This document shows, piece by piece, positions 23,031 through 33,429 of a stretch of 64,000 bases of DNA. The translations under genes and the position numbers were made by a program. Origin of the DNA: Cryptomeria japonica (lineage: Eukaryota; Streptophyta; Pinopsida; Cupressales; Cupressaceae); NCBI RefSeq assembly GCF_030272615.1, contig NC_081413.1, positions 21,764,501 through 21,828,500 on the forward strand. Reading direction: 5' to 3'. Under the pieces are notes generated by a model. That model was not told where the DNA came from, did not search any database, and saw only the letters and a list, made by a program, of their open reading frames with translations. How positions within the stretch are numbered: position 1 is the first letter of the stretch; each line of letters begins with the position of its first letter.

Positions 23031-24478
23031 TGTTGCCCTGCAAAATGGCACAAGGTTAGTCAATGATAAAATAACACCAAAGACACAAAAACCGTTAGTG
23101 TTAGTCAATCAAAAACTAATCTAAAAGGCATACCAAGAGAGACACTAAAAGCATGTTAATGTTTTTAACAAACAAAGTAAAATATGGTGAGGCATCTCCA
23201 ACTGCCTCTTAACATGGCTTTAGTTCCTTCTCCCTTGTTCCTCTCTTCTCCAAGTTCCAAAATAGTGTAGCTCTCAGCAGCTTTTTGCACTATGGATGCT
23301 TATGGAGGATTGAGATTTAATATTAAGCTTCAAATATGAAGTGAAAAGCTAATACTATGCTATTGATGCAAAAATGATTGATTTTACCAAAAAGACAAGA
23401 TTATAGTTATGCTATGCTAAATGCTCTCTAAAAATGCCTATAGCTTAAATGCATACAAGTTTTTCAGGATCTGGATTATGAAGGAATAGGCTCTATTTAT
23501 AGGAAAAATGGAGCAATGGATGGCCAGGATTGAAAGGTTTAATCAAGGGTCAAGCTTGAAAGTTGGGGATCCATGTGCACAATTTGCACCAATAAAATGG
23601 TGACAAGTGTCAACATAGGGTTGGGTTGAGAAAAGGGGTTGGAGGCATTAAATGCCTGAGGAGACCTCATTGTTATCTAGAAGGTAAGGGTCAAGCCTAA
23701 ATTAAGATTACCCACTGGATTAAGAGTTAATCCAAGGATAAACCTTTGTGCAAATGATTAAGAGATAATCATGGTCAAAGCATTAAAGGCTTGATGAGAC
23801 CCTTGGGTTGGGTAGAGGTTGAGTCAAAACAAATGTTTTAACCATGTAGGAGGGTTTGGGTTAACCATTAATGGTTTTTGAAGACTTTGTGGATTAAGTG
23901 GTTGAAGGTTGGAAGCTTTCAAAGGTTATCCAAGACTTTGAGACATTTAGTGGTTGAAGGCTGAAAACCTTTAATGGTTATCAAAGACTTTTAGGCTTTT
24001 AAAAGTGACTTCCCTTTGTTTAGGAATGTGACAATAATTAGGGGATGGATTAGGCTAATTAGGAAGGGGTTAGAAGAATCTAGAAGGGGATTAGATTTTG
24101 CAAGTGGATTTGGTGGGTGAGGGAAAATAGGATTTTATTAAAATAAAAATTCATTTATTTCAATAAATGTGTGCAAATTGCATTTGTAGGAAAATGCAAG
24201 TGGGGTGGGGATAATGATTTAAATAAATGTTTTATTTAATTTATTTAAAAGAGGAAAAGGGGATTTTAATTAAATAAATTGATTTTATTTATTTAATTGA
24301 ATGGAATTTGATTTAATGAATGAATTAAAATAAATTGAATAATTTATTTAATTAATAGAAGAATGTTTGGAGATGAATTAATTAAATATTAATTTAATTA
24401 ACTGATGGCTAGTGGATTTTTAACCAAATAAATAGCAAATATTCATTTAATTAAAATGGACAGATTTGTGTGACTACA
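23031..24478 (-). repeat. 5' LTR of Gypsy-1
   Basis: 1,448 bp, TG at 24,478 (minus strand) to CA at 23,031, same length as the other LTR. Differences by eye include single-base changes such as ATTTTAGTT against ATTATAGTT. It contains the promoter (TATA at 23,502-23,493) and AT-rich inverted repeats near 24,200-24,440. Confidence 0.95.
23493..23502 (-). promoter_or_regulatory. TATA box of the Gypsy-1 5' LTR
   Basis: The minus strand reads CCTATAAATAGAGCC, a strong plant TATA box, placed so that U3 would be about 0.97 kb and R-U5 about 0.45 kb. The same word is kept in the 3' LTR at 9,681-9,690. Confidence 0.7.
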
Positions 24479-24483
24479 GTTCC

Positions 24484-27040
24484 TTCTTCATTGTCCTCTT
24501 CTACAACAACTGCATACACATGACTTGCATTTTATAAAGTGTTAATTAATACCAAAAATAAAGTATGATGTAGAACAAAATGAATAAAAAAGAATACTTG
24601 CAAAAAAATTAACTCAAAAAATCACTTGAATCCACTAGGTCGGATACATGGTCAAAATTCACTAATATCTCCATCTGGCTCAATTGTAGTGCTTTGGGAA
24701 TTTAATATGAATCAATGGGAACCAACGGTCTACAAGACCATTTGTCAATGCACTCTTGTGATTCAAATTCTTCCCACAAACAATGTATGCATGAAGAGAA
24801 AAAACATACCATCTGTCTTGTATAAATTACCAATGAACTTGAATTTGAACTCATAAATGAGTGCATGTCACTCGATCCTGCAACTGTACAACAATCTAGA
24901 TAGTTTTCAATGTTAGATTCAATGATCAACCAAAAATATCTACAAAGAAATGGCGTACCTAGATTACCTAGACCCATCGTAGACTTACACCATCGCACAA
25001 TTGTTTCAGCATCTACCAACTTAGAACCACCTTCGTACTTCAATTATTCCCTAGATAGGGCTCTTTTCACACATGCTCCTACACCATCGTGCTCTCCTTT
25101 ACCATGTTCAGCCTCAGTGAAATTCCAAAAATGTTGTACACTGCTTGTCACATGCATCCTTGTCAACCAATAAAACATCCTTGCATTCTTGAATTGTGCG
25201 GTGCAATTATCTGACCATATTAAGTGTCGGTTGCAGTGTATGTTCCTTTCCCTTAAACTATCATAGAAAACTTTAAAACATCCTTGTACAAACTCCAATG
25301 AATGAGTATGATCATCACTTATGTAGAAGTGAAACTCTCTTACAACCTTTCTATCCTCCTTTGTGCTATCATCTACATGCATGAATCTTATGTGTACAAA
25401 AATAGAAACTTGTGTAGAGTGATAATACGTGGATTGCACTTCATTTTGAGGTTGTAGTGTATAATTTTCAGTGAAATCAATGATAGAGACAATGGTGCCA
25501 AGAGGAAATGTGTCCTTACAAAACTTGAATTGTTGATCTAACCATCGAGCTCTATGTGTATGCATTATGTACTCATAAACTAGTTTCTCTTGAAACATTT
25601 TCATAAATTGAGCGACACATATATCATTTTTCACTAGCTCACATCTCTTCAAATCTTTTCCATCTTTAACTCCATATGTGACTGTCTTGTATTTTCCAAA
25701 AGAAACTAGTTTTGTACCAATTTCATGTGTGCTCTCCAAATGTACACATCTTGGTAAACATTGCAAACCACCACATATAGCACAAGAACCTTCCAAATAA
25801 GGCATCTTATAATAAATGCAACCATCATGTCTATTAAATAGCACACTTGAAATAAATTCTCTTACCGACTTAGGAGGTGCTTGTATATTACATTCCTGCA
25901 AAACATCGTTAGTGTGCAAAGTAGAACAAATATGACAAAAAATATCATATTGCTTGGAAAATTAAATATGCATCCTACAACAACACGTGGTGCGTACATG
26001 ATTAATATTAATATAAAAAGGTTTAGCCATTTCAAAAAATGTTTGAGAAATTCTTATTTGAGGAAATGTTTGAAGGAACCTTTCATAGAATTTAGTTTGA
26101 GTCATATCCAAATAGTGTTTGGCATGTGGCTCACGATTTTTAGACCCAATTCACCTTCTAACAACATCTCTTTGGTTGGGAGATACTCTTGTGTTATCAT
26201 GCCAAAAAAATTCAATCAATGTTTTTAGTGCATCAACAACAACCTTGTCTTTGCATGGTAGTCTACCCGAGAATTATTGTTAGGTTCCTCTATTTGTTCC
26301 CGCCTCTTTAATGATTTACTTAATGTTGTTCTACTATTGTTTAATGACTTACTTGTTTTGCTTATCAAATGAACTTTTTTTATTTTCTTGCTCATTATGG
26401 TTGATGTAATGACACGTCGAGTAGCATTAGAATCTTTACAACATGATTTTGAACCAATAGATTGATATGCATCAAATAGATTTCTAACAATACTTCTTTC
26501 ACTATTACTTTCAGATGATCTTAGGCCTAGAATTTTCATTGTCTCTCTAAAATTCAAATTTTTAATCATTTGAACAATTAATTGACATCTTGCAGTTTGA
26601 TTTAAGTTTTTAAAATAGTTTTGTGATATTCTTTTAACCATTCTCCTACAAGTTCGTTCATTCATTTTATTGGGCATTGACTTCAATATATTCTCATCAA
26701 TGTCAATTATATACTTTGGTTTCCTACGAATGATTCTAGGAGGTGTTAACATCGGTGCATTATGTACATTCAATTCATCAAGTAGAGAAGGTGTAATATG
26801 TTCATCATTTAATTGATCATTCACTGTGGTATCTTCTTCAATTGCATTCGGTTCAAATGGTAAATTACCAAATGTTTCTTCTTCAATTGCATTAGGTGCA
26901 TTATATTCGTTTGGCAAATCAAATCGAGATGTTGAGGATGACATACCTTCTTCTCCCATTGTTCTTATGTCACACAATTTCTTCATACGCTGCCTTTGTC
27001 TTTCCTTTTGAGCCTCTCATTGTTCCATCATTACTCACTT
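24484..27040 (-). pseudogene. DDE-transposase-like gene, main part (interrupted by Gypsy-1)
   Basis: Minus-strand coding from about 27,036 (ATGATGGAACAA) or 26,986 (MKKLCDIRTMGEEG) down to the Gypsy-1 insertion. In order: an acidic N-terminus; a basic, probably helical DNA-binding segment (26,720-26,230); a segment with HDNTR and a Cys cluster around 26,010-25,970; and a Cys-rich part (CAICGGLQCLPRC, near 25,790-25,740). The candidate catalytic core has FHFYISDD (near 25,335), HLIWSDNCTAQF (near 25,215) and WNFTEAEHGKGEHDGVG (near 25,125-25,070). The tail has RYFW, GSSDMHSF and cysteines. D, D and E in the core are candidate DDE residues. I recall uncharacterised relatives in animals and plants with the same HGKG-DG block but cannot name a superfamily. 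Stops at 26,153 (TGA), 25,964, 25,046 and 24,704 (TAA) fit C-to-T change, and there is a frameshift near 26,240. The C-terminus continues at 9,218. Confidence 0.7.
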
Positions 27041-27460
27041 GTTCTTTCCCATGGTTGATATCCATTGACCTAAATAGAATCATATTACATATATATGTAA
27101 AGAAAAGTTCATAAATAAACAAATAACCATAAATATGCATCTTATCACTATTTTTTGGAATCAAACTATTAAACAATCACAATTCAATCATTTGAAACCA
27201 TGGAAAAACAAAAAATTAATAAAAACAACAATTCAATCATTTGAAATCATGCAAAAACATAAAATTCACTTACTTTTATGTATACAATAGTGATAGAAGT
27301 GTAGACACAGTTCCAGTGGGGCCTTCAATGATCTCAAAAATTTCTTTTGAGGCCGTTGAGGCTCTTGGGCAACTAAAACTATGTCTATAAACCATGTACA
27401 TGCTATTAGACCATAAAATGTTGACAATCCCAATGGTATTCTATTTTCCCATTCTGGACT
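27041..27460. other. Upstream region of the DDE-like gene
   Basis: AT-rich, with no supported coding frame. A minus-strand frame at 27,266-27,472 looks like chance. It may hold the 5' UTR or an intron of the transposase-like gene. Confidence 0.4.
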
Positions 27461-27580
27461 GATAAGTAGCACGTATGCGCTTATGAGTAATAAGTACCAC
27501 GTACGTGCTCCTTTGCCTTAAAAAAGTTATGGTAGGGCAGTGAACTAATAGTTTCAGTACCTCGTACGTGCTATTGGTAG
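27461..27580 (-). repeat. CG-rich word array, right end
   Basis: CACGTATGCGC (27,470), CACGTACGTGC (27,499) and CTCGTACGTGC (27,562) stand out in AT-rich DNA. On the minus strand the first reads GCGCATACGTGCTACT, close to GCGCGTACGTGCTATG at about 3,005-3,021 on the plus strand. The two arrays are therefore in inverted orientation and share a pitch of about 29-31 bp. Confidence 0.55.
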
Positions 27581-27594
27581 TAGAAAAGATGTGA

Positions 27595-27618
27595 ATGAAA
27601 AGGGAGGAAGGGAGAGAA

Positions 27619-27687
<69 letters not shown>

Positions 27688-27852
27688 GGGGGGGAAAGTA
27701 GGGGGAGGGAGAGAGGAGGGGGGACGGTGGGAGAGAAGAAGGGGTATGGAGGAAGGAAGCGGGGAGATAGAGAGGGAGAGAGAGAGGGAAAGGGAGAGAG
27801 AGAGAGAGAGGGGGAGGGAAGATGAGAGAGGGAGATAGGTAGAGGGAGGGAC

Positions 27853-27926
<74 letters not shown>

Positions 27927-28136
27927 GGGGAAGGGAAGGTAGAGAGAGGGAGAGAAGAGGGGGGAGGGTGGGAGAGAAGAAGGGGTATGGAGGAAGGGAG
28001 AGGGGGAGAGAGAGAGAGAGGAAGGGAGAGGGAGAGAGGGAAGGGTGGAGAGGGAGAGAGAGGGAGATAGGGAGAGAAGAGGGGGGAAGGGAGAGGTAGA
28101 GGGAGGGAGAGAGGGAGAGAAGAGGGGGGAGGGAAG

Positions 28137-28222
<86 letters not shown>

Positions 28223-28339
28223 GGTGGGAGAGAAGAAAGGGTATGGAGGAAGGGAGAGGGAGAGAGGGTAGGAGGGAGAGGGAGAGAGAGGGAGAGAAGA
28301 GGGGGGAAGGGAAGATAGAGAGAGGGAGATAGGTAGAGG

Positions 28340-28408
<69 letters not shown>

Positions 28409-28896
28409 GGGGGGTGGGAGAGAAGAATGGATATGGAGGAAGGGAGAGGGTGAGAGAGGGAGAGAGGGAGAGAAGAGGGGGAGAAGGGAGAGGTAGAGGG
28501 AGGGAGAGATGGAGAGAAGAGGGGGGAGGGAAGGTAGAGAGAGGGAGAGAGGTAGAGGAAGGGAGAGAGAGAGACAGAAGAGGGGGGAGTGGGAGAGAAG
28601 AAGGGGTATGGAGGAAGGGAGAGGGAGAGTAGGGGGAGGGAGGGAGAGGAGAGAGGAGAGGGAGAGAGAGAGATGGGGGAGGGAGAGGGAGGGAGAGGAG
28701 AGGGGAGAGGGAGAGAGAGGGAGAGAGGGAGAGAAGAGGGGGGAAGGGAGAGGTAGAGGGAGGGAGAGAGGGAGAGAAGAGGGGGGAGGGAAGGTAGAGA
28801 GAGGGAGAGAGGTAGAGGGATGGAGAGAGAGAGAAGAGGGAGGTGGGAGAGAAGAAGGGGTATGGAGGAAGGGAAAGGAAGAGAGGGAAGGAGGGA

Positions 28897-28934
<38 letters not shown>

Positions 28935-29025
28935 GGAAGGTAGAGAGAGGGAAAGAGGTAGAGGGAGGGAGAGAGGGAGAGAGAGAGGGAGAGGGGGGAG
29001 AGTAGGGGGGAGGGAAAGAGGAGGG
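27595..29025. repeat. 1.4-kb polypurine (GA) microsatellite with higher-order repeats
   Basis: The plus strand is almost only G and A for about 1.4 kb. Long pure (GA)n runs alternate with a marker phrase GAGAAGAAGGGGTATGGAGG, whose GGGGTATGG-like core recurs near 27,741, 27,982, 28,238, 28,428, 28,603 and 28,857 (steps of about 175-256 bp). A 498-codon minus-strand frame of Ser/Leu/Pro is a by-product. Such tracts can form triplex DNA, which is family knowledge and not shown here. Length may be misassembled. Confidence 0.95.
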
Positions 29026-29160
29026 ATCTTAAGGGGTCACAAGATACCATATGACCTCTTAGGAAACAATACGACCTCTAATGACACAAAAGGGGATATA
29101 TGGTGGGCTAATAAAATGATATAATAAATTTAAAGTTATGAATAGAACACCATACAACGA

Positions 29161-30420
29161 GACTCCAAGCGAACAAACAATGAGGCTTCCCTAAAAAGAA
29201 AGTGTAAGAGCTTGAACTAACCCGAAGAGTACTACCTAAGTTCTAAAACATATGATGCTATTAAATTTGCAAGGTTATAAGACTGATCTTGATTGCGACT
29301 ATAGGAATTACATACTTGATTTCTTTCATGGGTATGTACCATTCCCAACTATTTGACAAGTGATGATCATCATATACTACCACTGCCATGCATACAATAA
29401 ACTTTAATTTCTTTAGGTGACAGGCATTGTGTAACAACATGGGAACTCTTGCATACCCACCACTATCATTCTATAGGACATCATCTATCTTACTCTCGCT
29501 CTTTCTCTTCCTACTTGTTGTTTCCTTCTGAAAAACATATTGTTGGTACTCTGACTCATCATGTTTCCTTGTTGACACTATTTTCCACATCCACTCTACT
29601 CATTAAAAACACATTCAAGAAGAATATTGCTACAGGTTTCCTTGTCTGTCACAGTAATACAGTCGTGGTTCAATTTCAAACCCTATTCCTCCTATTCAAT
29701 ATGCACACACAAACCCATCAGTCATTGAGACTCCAAGTGAACAAACAAAGAGGCTTCACTCCAAAGAAAGTATAAGAGCTTGACCTAACCCTAAGAGTAC
29801 TGCCTAAGTTCTAAAACATATGATGATATTAAATTTACAAGGTTGTAAGATTGATCTTTATTGTGACTATAGGAATTACACACTTGATTTCTTTCATGGG
29901 TATGTACTGTTCCAAGCTGTTTGACAAGTGATGATCATCATATACTACCACTGCCATGCATACAACAAACTTTAATTTCTTTAGGTGACAGGCGTTGTGT
30001 AACAACATGGGAACTCTCGCATACCCACCACTGTCATTCTACAAGACATCATCTATGTTACTCTCCCTCTTTCTCTTCCAACCTATTGTTTCCTTCTGAA
30101 AAACATATTGTAGGTACTCTGACTCATCATGTTGCTTTGTTGACACTATTTTTCACATCTGCTCTGCTCATTAAAAACACATTCGAGAAGAATATTGCTA
30201 TAGGTTTCCTTGTTTGTCACGGTAATACACCCGTGGTTCAATTTCAAACCCTATTCCTCCTATTCAATATACACACACAAATCCATCAGTCATCGAGACT
30301 CCAAGCGAACAAACAATGAGGCTTCGCTAAAAAGCAAGTGTAAGAGCTTGACCTAACCCTAAGAGTACTACCTAAGTTCTAAAACATATGATGCTATTAA
30401 ATTTACAAGGTTATAAGACT
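29161..30420 (+). repeat. 568-bp tandem repeat, about 2.2 copies
   Basis: GACTCCAAG begins at 29,161, 29,729 and 30,297, giving a period of exactly 568 bp twice. The copies differ by scattered substitutions. Frames of 108 and 132 codons repeat with the unit (His/Ser/Phe-rich, no known domain). The third copy stops abruptly at 30,420 in TTATAAGACT, where the other copies continue with GATCTT. That break is the insertion point of the Ogre-like element. Confidence 0.92.
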
Positions 30421-30879
30421 TGTTATCACTGTTTAAAAAATGGGTTTTCTTTCCCCATAACTGGCTAAGTTTTTGAAATTTTGAGTTAGACACACTATCA
30501 ACTGTTTCAAGTCTGTGTTGGGTCTTAAGGGTTTAGGGTTTTAAATTTAAATCGTTCAATGTTTGATAAAAAAACCCTTTGGTTTCTATTCCTTCGTTAC
30601 TTTATCCACTTAAGTAATGGGTCTTGGGGTCGTAAGAGGTGTCCCCCCATGTCATTTGCCTAGGCGGTTATTGAATTAATTGTAAAAAATTTAGGCCTTA
30701 TGTCTTTTCTTCCTAATATTGTCAGGCCCAGTAAGTTGCATGTAGCTCTCAGATGGATCTATGGTTTTCGCTGTTTCGTTAGGTGAAGTTGCATGTGGTT
30801 TAACACTCGCAAAATGGCGAAAGGGAAAAGTGTGTTCAATGGCGCATTTGGTCCAGTTTAAAAGGGCTTCATATTGTTC

Positions 30880-32330
30880 AAGATCTAACGGTTGGCATTA
30901 TTTCGCAGCCGAAACTTGAAAGTGAAATAACTTTTGCGAAATGGCGAAAGTGTTTGGTGGGACCCTGCAGTGAAGACTTTCCAAGTGACTAAAAGGTGAT
31001 CAAGTCCAATCTCATCAGACGGTTCGTGCTATTTCATGGCTGATAGATGCACGAAGGTTATGCCTCTCGAAATAGCGAAAAGGTTTTTTGGCCTACGAAA
31101 AGGGGTTTTTAATAAGAGCATAATAGATGCACAAGTCTCATTTGATCTGATGGTTAGCACAGCTTCATAGGAGGAAGATGCTCGACAGTTAGCTTTCGTG
31201 AAGTAGCGAAATGACATGTCACTCCAAGCAGGCAGTCCAGTTGGTCGAGATGGCGAGTAAGATAATGGCACGTGGTAGAAGGTCAAAATAGTTAGCAAGT
31301 CGAGTCTAAGGATTAAAAGGTGGGTCCCAACGGTGAGTCATGTCGCGGGATAAGAGGTGACCTGGCAGATACAGGTGGCAAGGATGAGGTGGAATCTAGT
31401 GTTTTCTTTCAGCAAATGAAAGGTTGACATGTTAGTTTAAAAGTGACTAGATGACGGGTGGATGGATTTTGAGTCAGAGGGCCCACATTTGCCGAATTCA
31501 GTTAAGTTGTTAAGCATCGAGCAAGTCAAATATAATCTAATGGCCCACGTGAATTCGCAATGGTAAAGTGCTTGTGTTTTATGCCCTGCAAAATACGAAA
31601 AGGTTTTTGGGCCCCGAAGACAGATAAAGCATGAAATTAAAAGGGGATCAACTCCATTTTGATGCAAGGGCTCGCGTTGTTTCATGGTTGCGAACCAACC
31701 GAAGGATATGCTTCACGAAATAGCGAAAGGAAGAGAAGGTTTGTCCAGGTGTAATGCTAGATGGTGACGTGTTAATTGACACATGGTTTCAGAAGAAGGA
31801 AAGGGCCCACCAAGGTGTAACCGGTGGTTATAAGGGAAAGACACGTGGCTGACATTGAACTAAACTCGAAGAGTTTTCCAAAGATAATGGTTGACTACCA
31901 CATGGTATTCAATAACCAATGATAGAGTGGCATAAGTAAAGCAAGCATAAAGGTCTCCCTTAAAGGATGGTCATCTCTGATTTGATCCAATGCTTCGCGT
32001 TGTTTCGTGGTCCAAAGTTGAAAGCGGTTTAAGCTATGTGAAATAGCGAATGACTGTTAGCCATCAAGATAAAGGCGTGGTAAATGAAAAGGCTGACGGT
32101 CCCAGTAAGAGTTAAATGCCAAGCAGTTGAAGTTCCATCTAATGCTTGGCGGAGCTTCACAAAGGAAAAGTGCTCGAAGGATAAAGCCCGTGAAATGGCA
32201 AAAAGGAGGTAGGGCAAAGCTGTTAAGTCAGTGTAAAGGCCGATCAAGTTTCATTTGATCAGACGGTTGGCATGATTTCATTTAATGAAATTGCTCAAAA
32301 GTTACACTCTATGAAACAATGAAAGAGCAA
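30880..32330 (+). repeat. Degenerate repeats with imperfect inverted arms (about eight units)
   Basis: Each unit of about 85 bp has a phrase like GATCAAGTCCATCTGATC, then GGTTGGC, a left arm such as GCTATTTC (31,032) and, about 45 nt later, a right arm such as GAAATAGCGAAA. Units lie near 30,885, 31,005, 31,135, 31,510, 31,650, 31,975, 32,125 and 32,240, with irregular spacers. Arms vary together in places: TTTCGCA with TGCGAAA, and GCTTCAT with TGAAGTAGC. It lies in the presumed U3 of the giant LTR. Confidence 0.55.
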
Positions 32331-32428
32331 AAGGGAAAAATGTGCAGGTATGTTGTGACCTGTTGGAGTGAAAATTCGAATTCTCTCATGAATTCAATTC
32401 TGAAGGGATGGTCGAACCATGCGGTATC

Positions 32429-33322
32429 TGTAAGGAAGTTAAGTAGCGGAAACAACTTCCTACACTAACCTTCAGAGGAGGGTAATGCAAAACTTTTTCA
32501 GATCATTACAACAGTTACAGAAAATAGAAATAGATATAATAGCATTCATACCATGACACAATGATTTACGTGGGGAAAACCCTTTTAGGAGAAAAACCCC
32601 ACCCTCCAAAAGCAGCTCAATATTTTATTCAGCAATCAAAAACAGATTACAACATACTTGCAGAGCAAGCTCTTCGCAGGAGCACCATTAATCAGAGATT
32701 CAGAGGCAACTCAATAGCCATAAGACTCTTTCACACAACCTCTATCTCTCACACCTCATAAATAGGAGATACAATACAAGAAACCGTCAAACGGTATTAC
32801 AAAACCATGGGCTAAAACCACCCAATAAGGTGTAGCCGACCTTATCTCCCTTCTAGATGCCCTATGACATGTTAAAGCACACATCAACATGTGTCGCTCC
32901 CTTTTACAGCTCATTTATGTATCCGATACAAATTATTTTTCCTATTTCAGGAGTACAAACTTCCGGAGGCCATAACTTGAGAACCGGGTGTCCGATTGAC
33001 AAACCGTTTGAAGCGCCGGAAAGCTCGCGAAGTGCTCTATCACCTCGTAACCCACTTCGCCGGTTATGACTACTTTTCAGGGCATTTCGGAGCCTCTAAA
33101 GTCCCCAAAATTAAGTTTAAATATTTTATTGCACCCCTCCAAGACGAAAACTTTAATATCTTCAAAACTAGCTGTGACCTTGCGACACAACTTTACCGGA
33201 ATGCTTATCTAGCCAACCAGAAGCTTTAGGGAGAGTTTCACACCATTTCGTGCTCAAATGAAAACTTACTATAAATAGTAACCCCGCATAAATGCAAGGT
33301 TGAGACACCATTTTTCCCAACA
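32429..33322 (-). repeat. 3' LTR of the copia element
   Basis: 894 bp, same length as the right copy. On the minus strand the purine-rich AAGTGGGAGATT (33,334-33,323) is the polypurine tract just before TGTTGGGAAAA. Short frames inside are shared by both LTRs and are not genes. Confidence 0.95.
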
Positions 33323-33429
33323 AATCTCCCACTTGTCGAACACCTTGCATGAGCGGAAGGGAATGTCAATACAATGAATCAATTGCTAGGGGCCATAAGG
33401 CCCATAGACTCTGAACACCATCTGAACTT

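Larger units (their letters stand above)
9219..24478 (-). mobile_element. Gypsy-1: full-length Ty3/gypsy element, Tat/Ogre-type, 15,260 bp
   Basis: Two 1,448-bp LTRs in direct orientation flank gag-pol on the minus strand. The target duplication GTTCC is perfect (9,214-9,218 and 24,479-24,483). The 5' LTR is on the right. By eye the LTRs differ at about 13 positions, so the insertion is fairly young. Tat-type features are two RNase H modules, a G-patch next to the protease and long non-coding leader and 3' parts. The coding region carries several stops and one frameshift, so it is not autonomous now. It inserted in an exon of the DDE-like gene. Confidence 0.93.

Noticed and set aside
27554-29050. 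498-codon minus-strand frame (Ser/Leu/Pro) and several plus-strand Arg/Glu/Gly frames
   Set aside because: They are translations of the GA microsatellite, which has no stop codon in most frames. There is no domain or codon structure.
29449-30319. Frames of 108 and 132 codons
   Set aside because: They are the same frame in two copies of the 568-bp tandem repeat, with no domain and no sign of constraint beyond the repeat itself.
32561-33229. Small plus-strand frames, repeated at 37,682-38,395
   Set aside because: They lie in the two copia LTRs, antisense to the element, and have no recognisable domain.
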